DNA of 64,000 bases from Dromiciops gliroides. Lineage: Eukaryota > Chordata > Mammalia > Microbiotheria > Microbiotheriidae. This document shows positions 1 through 8,113 of the stretch, in pieces (the stretch's first letter is position 1; the number at the start of each line of letters is the position of its first letter). A program made the position numbers and the translations under genes. The notes under the pieces are model-generated. The model did no database searches and was not told the DNA's origin. It saw only the letters and a program-made list of their open reading frames with translations. The stretch covers positions 8,853,723 to 8,917,722 of the forward strand of contig NC_057866.1 in NCBI RefSeq assembly GCF_019393635.1, in the 5' to 3' direction.

Positions 1-258
1 CACGCGGCCCTCCCCACCCCATTCCAAGAGCCCCAGTGGGCCTGTGACCCCCCTCCCTGTTCTGGCCCTCCCCCACAGCTGCTTCTTTTTAATGGGCATG
101 GGGGAGGGGGCAGGAGGGGGGAGCAGGGCATCCATCAATGGCTCAGGCTCCTTCAGTCCCTCCTCTTTTTTCACCTTATCCAGACCAGGGGTTTGAGTTT
201 GGTGTCTCTGCACGCTGAGGGCGAGGGGACAGAGTTCTAATGCAGCAGTCAGGATATT
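1..258. other. Left flank, no gene recognised
   Basis: GC-rich, G- and C-run-rich single-copy sequence. By synteny the 3' end of RIN1 would be expected near here on the + strand, but I see no exon I can match to it. There are no confident splice sites or polyadenylation signal. Confidence 0.4.
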
Positions 259-269
259 AGCTTCATGCT

Positions 270-426
270 CACTTTTTTTTTTTTTTTTTTTTGCGGGGCA
301 ATGGGGGTTAAGTGACTTGCCCAGGGTCACACAGCTAGTAAGTGTCAAGTGTCTGAGGCTGGATTTGAACTCAGGTCCTCCTGAATCCAGGGCCGGTGCT
401 TTATCCACTGCGCCATCTAGCTGCCC
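270..426 (-). mobile_element. tRNA-derived CORE-SINE (WSINE1/MAR1-like)
   Basis: Reverse-oriented copy starting with a T tract at 273 and ending at the tRNA-like head near 426. It shows the CORE segment, a box-B-like stretch and the head motif of this family. It is bounded by an exact 11-bp target-site duplication, AGCTTCATGCT, at 259-269 and 427-437. The SINE has split an older MIR-like element that continues at 427. Confidence 0.95.
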
Positions 427-590
427 AGCTTCATGCTTTAGCTGTGTGACCTTGGGCAAGTCCTTTCCACCTCTTTGGGCCTCAATGTCCTCATCTGTAC
501 AGACAGTCTCAAAGGTCCCTCCCAGCCCTGACGTTCTGTTCTAAGGACCCTCCCAGAGTTCACATTCTCTGTTCTATGTCCTAAGGTCAT
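427..590 (+). repeat. MIR/THER-type SINE with short tail array
   Basis: The CORE motif (tgtgaccttgggcaagtc) and a 'cctcatctgta' stretch mark a MIR-family element. Its 3' tail is repeated about three times in degenerate form from about 505 to 590 (tctaagg...ccctcccag...). The same tail unit forms the arrays at 16.2 kb and 25.1 kb. Confidence 0.75.
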
Positions 591-805
591 ACTTACACGG
601 GGCTTTAAGGTCTGCAGAGCAGTTTGTGTACTTTTTTCTTATTGGGTCCTCAGAACAAGCCTGGGCACAATTATGAGCCCCATTTTACAGATTAGGAAAC
701 TGAGGCAGACGACGCTTCAAGTGACTCGCTTAGGGTCACATAGGTAAAAAGTGAGGCAAGATTTGAACTCGGGTCTTCCTGACTCTGTCGCTTAATCGAT
801 TGCAT
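591..805 (-). repeat. MIR element
   Basis: Reverse-oriented MIR: 'ttttacagattaggaaactgaggca', then a degraded CORE (gggtcacataggta) and 'gatttgaactcgggtcttcctgactc'. It is strongly diverged, as expected for a family that predates therian radiation. Confidence 0.8.
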
Positions 806-1408
806 GACCTAGCTCATTTATTCCTCTCAGCCTTGCCATTCTCTTCTGAAGACCCTCCCAGCTCTACTGTCGCATGTTTTACATGCTCGGAGCCCTCCCT
901 TCCAGCTCAAACACACTGTCTTTTCTAGGTTGAGGAGCAAATGGGATGGGGGATAGTCTGGGCCAGGAAGGGAAGTCAGCGCTGCCACTCTAGCGATTTT
1001 CCCAGTCCCAGGACTGGGTGTCCTGGCTTGCGCCAGACTCCCCTCCCTGCTCTGGGCTCTCCAGAGGAGCTGAGTCAGCCGGGCTGGGGGTGGGGACCCA
1101 GGGAGCCAGGACTCGGTGGCTCGGCCCTCCTCCCCTCCCCTCCTCTCCCTTTCTCTGCTCACCATACTCCCCTTTCCCTTTCCCAAAGCGCCCCCCAGCT
1201 CCCTCCCCCACCCCACAGCAACACCCCCTCCCCATGCTGGGCTTTGAAGTCACAAAGTAAATATCCTGTCTGGTCTGGCTCCCCCTTCAGCAGACTGGCC
1301 TCCAGCTCTGGGGCAACCCAATCACCCCAGCCTGAGCCCTGGCTCATACCCCAGCCAGGCCTGGGGGGGCATGGGGCCAGTGGGGGGCGGGAGGTTGGGG
1401 GAGGGAGG

Positions 1409-1411
<3 letters not shown>

Positions 1412-1452
<41 letters not shown>
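1412..1452 (+). repeat. (GA)n microsatellite
   Basis: About 20 uninterrupted GA units. The repeat reads open in several frames, which explains Ser/Leu- and Arg/Glu-rich open frames around 1.2-1.6 kb that I do not regard as genes. Confidence 0.97.
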
Positions 1453-1456
<4 letters not shown>

Positions 1457-1684
1457 TGGGGGGAGAAAAAGGGGTGTTCTGTCCAGGAAAGAGAAGAGAA
1501 AGGGAGATACAGAGAGCAACACCCCCCAGGGATGGAGGAGGAGAAAGAAGACCAAAGAAGAACGGGTAGAAGTGAAATGGAGACATGCTTAGGGAAGGGG
1601 GAAGAGCCAGGGAGCCATTCCTGAAAGGGAAGAAGTGCAGGGTCGGGGTGGGGGGGGGATGAGGTTAACATCCCCAGAGAAGAA

Positions 1685-1800
1685 GAGCTGTGTGACTCCG
1701 GACATGCTGCTTAACCTCTATGTGCCTCAATCTCTTCTGCTGTACAATGCGGTGGTTGGACTTGTGGCCCTCCGAGATGGAGAGGCATCATCAGAGATGG
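1685..1800 (+). repeat. MIR/THER-type SINE fragment
   Basis: Diverged CORE (gctgtgtgactccggacatg) followed by 'cttaacctctatgtgcctca' and a 3' part ending near the inserted CORE-SINE that follows. Confidence 0.65.
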
Positions 1801-1843
1801 AGGAGAAGGGGCAGAGACCTCCCCCCTCCAAAAATGAAAGAGG

Positions 1844-1992
1844 GGGGCCGCTAGGTGGTGCGGTGTATAGAGCACCAGCCCTGGAGTCAGGAGGTCCTAA
1901 GTTCAAATCCAGCCTCAGACACTTGACACTTACTAGCTGTGTGACCCTGGGCAAGTCACTTGACCCCAATTGCCTCCCCCCCCCAAAAAAAA
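1844..1992 (+). mobile_element. tRNA-derived CORE-SINE
   Basis: Near-complete forward copy: tRNA-like head (gctaggtggtgcggtgtata), box B (gttcaaatcc), CORE, C-run and A tail. GAAAGAGG at 1836-1843 and 1993-2000 is a probable target-site duplication; it extends to 12 bp with one mismatch. Confidence 0.93.
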
Positions 1993-2198
1993 GAAAGAGG
2001 GTGACTGGGGGTGGGGAAAAGGTCCAAAGGAAAGCCCTGGAGTGAGAGCTGAGGGAAGGGTGGGCAGCAGAGGAGGTAAGGCAGGCCCCAGGGCTGAGGA
2101 GAGAGGTTGACGGAGTAGGTCAGGAAAGAGAGAAGAGAGTCCAGGCTTCTTCCAGGCCCTCAGTCATTCTCCCTCCTTCTTCCCATTTCTCCTACAGG

Positions 2199-2503
2199 TG
2201 GGACAGCTAGGTGGCGCAGTAGATAGAGCACTGGCCCTGGAGGATCTGAGTTCAAATTTGACCTCAGACACATACTAGTTGCATGACCCTGGGCAAGTCA
2301 CAACCTCAATTGCCTTAAACATCCAGGGCCATCCTCAGTGGTCCTGGTGTTTTCTTGCCACTGGACCCAGAGGGCTCTGGAGGAGAGAGTGAGGTTGATG
2401 ATCTTGCACAGCCCTCCCCCACTTAAATCCAATTCAGTGCAAGTCATGACATCACCACATGTCATGGTCCTCTTCAAGTACAAAGGACAAACAACAACAA
2501 CCC
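2199..2503 (+). mobile_element. Long CORE-SINE with RTE-type tail (MAR1-like)
   Basis: About 305 bp. It has a tRNA-like head and CORE, then a distinct 3' region ending in 'aaggacaaacaacaacaa'. That ending is typical of marsupial MAR1-class SINEs mobilised by an RTE LINE. It is longer than the 150-bp SINEs elsewhere in the window, so it is a different subfamily. The subfamily name needs a repeat-library match. Confidence 0.8.
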
Positions 2504-3480
2504 CCAAATCTTCCTCCTCTCCTGGCCTGAATCTGTGCAATGTCTGCCTGGGCCTCCAGGGGAAACGTGGCGCAGGCCCATCCTGCAGGGTCAGGGAATG
2601 AAGGCGGTACCATGGATGCCCACACCATGGATGCCATCTGGGTCAGTCCTGTATGTGACAGGGAAGGACATGGCCCTGCAGCTGGAAGGGAGATGGGGTA
2701 GGGCCAGGTACAGAATGGGGAGGTTCCTCCCCTCCCCTCTGCTCTGCCTTGGCCTACCTCCTCAGGTCTGGAGCCCCCACTCCTCCTGATGAGGCGGATG
2801 TGACCAGCTGGGGAGGCCAAGCGCCTGCCTGGAAAGGCCCCAGCTGGCCTAAGGCACCGTTATCAAGGATCAAGTGATGGGGGGACCCAGCTTTTCCCCA
2901 GGATGCAGTGGGGGGAGGGGGGAGGAGAGGAGATTGAGGTGATTGACCCCAAAGGGCCTGGGCCAAGGGTCCCCAGCCCCTGCCTTTTAGCTTTCCCCAC
3001 CGATTGTCTCCCTCCTGGTTCCCCTCTCGCCCCTTGCTAGCCTCCTTCGCCCCTGATCCCTGCCAGAAACCTGGTGGGGCAGAGCTACTGACATGTGGGG
3101 AGAGGAGGGAGGCCTGGGTCCCTCCCACACCCCCAGGACTCCCCCAGTCCAATCACCCTCCCTCCCCTGCCCCCCTCTTCCCCTGAGATTTGGCCTCTGC
3201 TCCCCCCTCCCCTCCTCTTCTCTCCTATCCCTGCCCAGATCCTGAGCACCCCAGCCTTGCTCCCCAAAGCCCTCCGCCCATTTTTATAGGCCCCCTAGCC
3301 CGGCGAGCCCCGGCTGGGCCAGGTATCTCCTCAGCAGCCCAAAAGCTGAGGTGGTTTGGGAACTGGAGGTGGAAGGGAGGCCCACAAGAAAATGGGAAGA
3401 AGAGCTGATTTCTACACAAAGAAATGTGCTTGCTCAGCAGGTCCTCTCCTCAGGGCAGATTTGGAAAGCAGCGCTACTAA
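2504..3480. other. Non-repetitive GC-rich intergenic stretch
   Basis: No gene recognised. There are many overlapping open frames but no conserved protein, and no linked splice sites or Kozak start. It contains runs of CCTCCC/GGGAGG. Confidence 0.4.
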
Positions 3481-3589
3481 GCTTGGATCCCCCACCCCTG
3501 CCTCACACACAGCCTGAGCTTGGATCCCCCACCCCTGCCTCACACACAGCCTGAGCTTGGATCCCCCACCCCTGCCTCACACAGCCTGG
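3481..3589 (+). repeat. 37-bp tandem triplication
   Basis: Units at 3481-3517 and 3518-3554 are identical; a third, 2 bp shorter, runs 3555-3589. Each begins gcttggatccccca and ends cagcctga. The exact identity points to a recent duplication. Confidence 0.95.
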
Positions 3590-4289
3590 GGGCTCCCCTC
3601 CCCCGCAGCATGTCCAGTGGCTTCCCAGCCCACCCACCCTGGGCTGCCCCAAGCAGGCCATACCCCCCCACCCCTCCCCAAAACCAACAACACACAGGCT
3701 GCCTCCTGGGCTCCTGCACTGAACCCAAGGAGAAGGATGGGAAACAGACTCAAGAATTGGGCTTCTGTTTACAAAGCTGCTCTCAAAGCGAATCCTTTGT
3801 TTACATAAGGTCTTTGTCCTTGGTTACAGCTGGGAACCAGGCCTGGCCTCTCTCTTATCTCCCAAGCTGACCAGGCCCCTGAGAGGTATATGGCAAAGGA
3901 ATGAACTGCCCAGGTGCCAGGGAGGCCAGGCCCAGTGCCCAGCCCAGCCCCTGCTCCTGCTTAGAACCAAGACGGCTGGAGGGGGCTGGAGGGGGCTGGA
4001 GGGGCAGCTTCTGGGGAAAGAGCAGAGGAAGAGGCCTGGGCTGCTATATGATCTGGGCTGAGCCACCTCTGACCTCTCTGCTCCTCACTTTCTCCATCTG
4101 GGGAAGAACGAGGTTGCCAGGATGGCTTCTAATCTCTTCCTGTGCTAGATCCCAAGCTTCCAGTACAGGGAGAAGAGTAGGTTTTGCAAACAGTAAAAAT
4201 CCTTCTTTGTGGGCAAACACACTTTGACAGAGCCAGGGATGCATCTGTCTTCTCATGGAAGTCTCATCACCACCCAACAGGAGATTCAC
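3590..4289. other. Intergenic, possible regulatory cluster
   Basis: No coding sequence. At 3766-3772 and 3798-3804 there are two TGTTTAC forkhead-type motifs with CTTTGT (SOX/TCF-like) motifs between and after them, in sequence that does not look repetitive. At 3975-4005 a 10-bp unit (ctggaggggg) is repeated three times. Confidence 0.35.
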
Positions 4290-4375
4290 CTTGGGATGGA
4301 CCGAGGAGCCAACTGAGGCACAGAGAGGTTGATGGACTTGCCCCAAGGTCATGTAGCTAGTAAGCTGGGCGGGTC
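4290..4375 (-). repeat. MIR fragment
   Basis: 'aactgaggcacagagaggtt' followed by a CORE remnant (ccccaaggtcatgtagctag) in reverse orientation. Confidence 0.7.
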
Positions 4376-4611
4376 TCCCTTGCTACTGTGTGTACAGAGC
4401 TCACTGTCTTAGCAGGGGTGGGAGACACAGACATGGAGGTACAACCATCGCCTCCCAGGCCCCGCCCACCCTGAGTTCCTTCCCAGACCATCACCCCTGC
4501 CCTGGCTACTCCCCTCCCCATCTCCCCCAGTCCCAGTGTCTTCTGCACTCAATTCCCTTGACTGTATCATATCACCAACCACACCCTGCTAAACCCTGGA
4601 TTACTGCCACT

Positions 4612-4721
4612 GGGTGGTAGGCATAGTGGATAGAGTACAGGACCTGAAGTCAGGAGGTCCTGAGTTCAAATATCACCTCACACATATGCCCAGAAGCATG
4701 CCCATGTTTCCCCCTGTTCTT
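4612..4721 (+). repeat. Partial CORE-SINE head
   Basis: tRNA-like head with box B (gagttcaaat) is present, but CORE is degraded. The L1 insertion immediately downstream cuts it. Confidence 0.65.
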
Positions 4722-4739
4722 AAGAAACCCTCTGTTGAC

Positions 4740-5631
4740 TATGCCCAAAGGGCTATAAAGCTGTGCATATCCTTTGGCCCAGAAATACCCCTATTAGATC
4801 TTTTCCCCAAAAGATCATAAAAAAAGGGGAAAGGACCCACATGTACAAAAATATTTATAGCTGCTCTTTTTGTGGTGGCAAAGAATTGGAAATGGAGGGG
4901 ATGTCCATCCATTGGGGAATGGCTGAACAAGTTGTGGTATATGAACATAATGGAATTCTATTGTGCTGTAAGAAATGATGAGCAGACAGATTTCAGAGAA
5001 AGGACTTACATGAACCGATGCTGAATGAGATGAACAGAACCAGGAGAACTTTGTACACAGTATCAACAACATTATGTGTTGATCAACTGTGATAGACATG
5101 ACTCTTCTGAGCAATACAATGGTCCAAGATAGTTCCAGAGGACTCAGGATGGAAAATGCTCTCCAAATGCAGAAAAAAAGAACTGTGGCATCTAGATGCA
5201 GATTGAACCATCCTATTTCTACTTTTTTTGTTTTTCCCTTTTGCTCTGATTCTTCTTCTTCTTCTTCTTTTTTTTTTTTTGGTGAGGCAATTGGGGTTAA
5301 GTGACTTGCTCAGGGTCACACAGCTAGTAAGTGTTAAGTGTCTGAGGCCAGATTTGAACTCAGGTACTTCTGAATCCAGGGTTGGTGCCCTATACACTGC
5401 ACCACCTAGCTGTCCCTGTTCTGATTCTTCTTTCACAGCATGACTAATGCAGAAATACGTTTAGTGTGATTGTACATAAATAACCTATATTGGATTGCTT
5501 GCTGTCTTGGGGAGGGGGGGAGAAAAATTTGAAACTAGAAATCTTATAAAAACAAATGTTGAAAACAATCTCTACATGTAGCTAGAAAAATAATAAAAAT
5601 ACTTTTATGATGAAAAAAAACAATTAAAAAA
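4740..5631 (+). mobile_element. 5'-truncated L1 LINE, 3' end only
   Basis: The sequence matches the 3' end of marsupial L1 as I know it (ggggaatggctgaacaagtt; 'ttgcttgctgtcttggggag' near the end) and finishes in an A-rich tail. It is framed by an 18-bp target-site duplication AAGAAACCCTCTGTTGAC at 4722-4739 and 5632-5649, with one mismatch. About 0.73 kb is LINE; the rest is a nested SINE. No ORF of L1 survives; this is the usual 5' truncation. Confidence 0.88.
5258..5419 (-). mobile_element. CORE-SINE nested in L1
   Basis: Reverse copy with T tract, CORE and tRNA head, inserted in the pyrimidine-rich part of the L1 3' end. Target-site duplication TCTGATTCTTCTT lies at 5245-5257 and 5420-5432. 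It must be younger than the L1 insertion. Confidence 0.93.
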
Positions 5632-5649
5632 AAGAAACCCTCCGTTGAC

Positions 5650-5673
5650 ACCCCACCCCACCCCACCCCAGCT
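5650..5673 (+). repeat. (CCCCA)n microsatellite
   Basis: Short run of ccccacccca units directly after the L1 target-site duplication. Confidence 0.85.
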
Positions 5674-5726
5674 GCCCACCCCTGGCCAGGTACCATCTCA
5701 TCTCTCTCCTACCTTTATTAGCTAAA

Positions 5727-6480
5727 TTGGTTGAGAATGCCCTTCACAGCCAGTGCCTTGTCCTCTCTTCTCATTGTCTTCTAAGACCTCTGCAGTTTGG
5801 CTTCCAGAATCTTTCAGTTGGAAATATTCTCTCCCAAGTCACCCATGGTGACTCCCCGCCCTGGGCTCTGGGCCTTCTTTCTGGTTGCCCTGGGGCCCGG
5901 AAGGCCTGACCACTGGCCTCCCTGGCTTCCTTCAAGTCCCCGATGAAATCCCACTCCGTATAGGAAGACTTCCCAGCCCCCTTCCCAGCGGCGACTGTTA
6001 CCTGTGTAGCTGCTTGCTTGCTGATTCCCCACCAGGCAGAGCTCCTTGAGGGCAGGACTGGTTGTTTGGGGTTTTCTCCTTTCTTTTCACCCCTGGTGCT
6101 CAGCACAGTGCCTGCCACATAGTTGGCATTTGCTCAGCGCTCATCCTCCTGCCTCTCTAACTGCTCTTTCTCTGTCTTTTGGCTGGCTCTTCCCCCAGGC
6201 CATGCCCTGTCCCTGGTCCTCCTCCCTCAACTCCATGCCCATCTTTTGCTTGGTGTCTCCTCAGCTCCCAGGGTTCCACACTGGTTCCTGTGGATGACTC
6301 CTGTGCCTGGAGTGCCCCCCCCTCTCTCATGCCCTCTGCCTCATGGTTTCCCTCCCTCTCTTCAAGACTCAGCTCAGACCCTGCCTCTTGCTGATGGTCA
6401 AAGACCTACCTCATCCTCCGCTGCCCACCCTCGGTGCCTGTCATCCGAGCTACTTCCAAGTTACCCTGAGGATCTTACAT
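5727..6480 (+). repeat. L2 LINE 3' region, fragmented
   Basis: Two diverged L2 pieces. About 6040-6130 carries the terminal L2 motif (ctccttgagggcaggactgg ... cagcacagtgcctgccacat). 6180-6480 resembles the upstream 3' UTR (gcctggagtgccc; ttcaagactcagctcagacc). No coding capacity remains. Confidence 0.65.
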
Positions 6481-7055
6481 GAACAAAGCTCCCAGCAGAG
6501 CCTGTCTGTCTTGGGATGCCTGGTGCGCAGTACAGTGCCAGGCACATCACTCCATTCAGCTGTTTCACCCTGTGTACCACAGCACGCCAGGACTGAACAC
6601 GGGGCATTGCTGACTCCAGGCCCAGTGCTCTACCCACTGAGCCACCTCACTGCCTCCTGCCTGGCTCATAGCGGGCATGCAGGACACAGACAGGGAGGTC
6701 CCTGAGCTCTGTGTGCCTTCTTGCTTCATGTGGAGTACACATAATGTGCCCTTCACATATCTGTGTGTGAATGTTTATGCGACTGGACCATGCATGACCT
6801 TCCAGACCCTGTTTCTCTCCTCCTTGACCTGCGTATCCGGCCTCCTCATCTCTGTCTGTAGCCCGTGGCCCCAGCAAGCCTGGGGTCAGGAAGGGAGAAA
6901 AAGTCTTAAGAGGCATTTCCTGTTGGGGGCCTCCCCCTCTTCCCCCTCCTCCTCCTCAGAGCCAGTCCCAAACTTCCATCTTCTGCTGGGGGGGGGGGCA
7001 CCAAGGTGGAGCTGAAGATGGAGGCCAGAGAGGCCCCGCTGAGACTTGCATGCAG

Positions 7056-7412
7056 CTTAGCGTGTCAGAGCATGTAACTAGGAGGGTTAGCATGTCAGAG
7101 CACTATAACAGCTTAGCGTGTTAAAGAACTAAGCATGTCTATGTGAAGAAAAAGTTAGCATGTTAGAGCATATATGACTGTGAGGTACAAGTATGTCAGA
7201 ACATTAGTGATGGAGGGAGGTGGTGCATAGGTCACAGCATGACGTGTACTTAGCATGTCAGAGCATGTGTGTGTGACTGAGAGGGTTAGCATGTCAGAGC
7301 GTGTGTGTGTGACTGAGAGGGTTAGCATGTCAGAGTGTGTGTGTGTGTGACTGAGAGGGTTAGCATGTCAGCGTGTGTGTGTGTGACTGAGAGGGTTAGC
7401 ATGTCAGAGCAT
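7056..7412 (+). repeat. Minisatellite with embedded TG runs
   Basis: Unit of about 40-45 bp built on 'gggttagcatgtcagagc' followed by (GT)n and 'gactgaga'. The downstream units (7255-7412) are nearly uniform and differ mainly in GT length. The upstream units (7056-7250) are degenerate. It ends about 0.7 kb upstream of the CD248 start codon. Confidence 0.93.
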
Positions 7413-7633
7413 GTGTTGCTAAGGGAATGTTTGGGCCTATGGTAAAGACCAAGGCTCATCTTGTCAGGCAGTTCGGCCCCTGGAGGGGGGGGGATCATTT
7501 CCAAGCCATTGTCCAGCCCCACCACCTTCCTCCTCCTTCCTTGGTCCTGGTCCCCTCTCCTGCTCTCCATGTTTTCCCTCAGCTCCCCGTCTCTGCCCAG
7601 ACCCACAGAGGGGCCTGCATTGGTGGCAGTCTC

Positions 7634-7672
7634 CTCCTCCTCCTCCTCCTCCTCCTTCTCCTCCTCTTCCCT
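7634..7672 (+). repeat. (CTC)n microsatellite
   Basis: About 13 CTC/CTT triplets within a longer pyrimidine tract. Confidence 0.9.
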
Positions 7673-7699
7673 CCTTCCCCACCACATTCCCTTGACCTC

Positions 7700-7766
7700 A
7701 TCGCTTCCTCTCTCCCCCTTACCCTGCTGCACTTCTAATACTGCATCTCCTCCTATCTTCTTCTCT

Positions 7767-7805
<39 letters not shown>

Positions 7806-8113
7806 CTTCATTCTATCCTTTCCTCTCCTCTTTCCCTCTCACACCTCCTGTCTCCTCCTCTCTCACTCACACCTCTCCTCTCCTCCCTTCTTCACTCTCT
7901 CTCCCGCCCAGGCTGTTTCCTGCTCTGGGTCTCTGGGGGGAGCAGGGGGAAGCTGGCAGCCTCCCCAGACTTTGCCTTACAAGGGCAGGGAACCGGGCCC
8001 CAAGTCCCGCCCCTCTCCCCCCCACACACCCCCTGCCTGGAGGCCCCAATCTCCTCCCCCTGTCAAGAGCGGCTGGTGGGGCCTGGCCAGGCCAGTCTGT
8101 CGGGGGGACAGCG
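7700..8113 (+). promoter_or_regulatory. CD248: Probable CD248 promoter and 5' UTR
   Basis: No TATA box is seen. The proximal 200 bp carry GC-box-like 'gtcccgcccct' and C-rich runs, preceded by a 170-bp pyrimidine tract. The start codon at 8114 has G at -3. The transcription start cannot be placed from sequence alone. Confidence 0.45.
7768..7803 (+). repeat. (CT)n microsatellite
   Basis: About 18 CT units inside the pyrimidine-rich tract that leads up to CD248. Confidence 0.95.

Noticed and set aside
941-1671. Frames of 170-227 codons around the (GA)n repeat
   Set aside because: Stop-free because of the dinucleotide repeat and GC-rich flanks. Both strands are open at once and no family is recognised.
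2535-2790. Small open frame with repeated 'MPTPWMP' start
   Set aside because: No homology recognised, no Kozak or splice support, and it lies next to a SINE.
1-8000. RIN1 exons in the left flank
   Set aside because: Expected by synteny, but I could not match any segment to SH2, VPS9 or RA domain sequence, so I do not call it.
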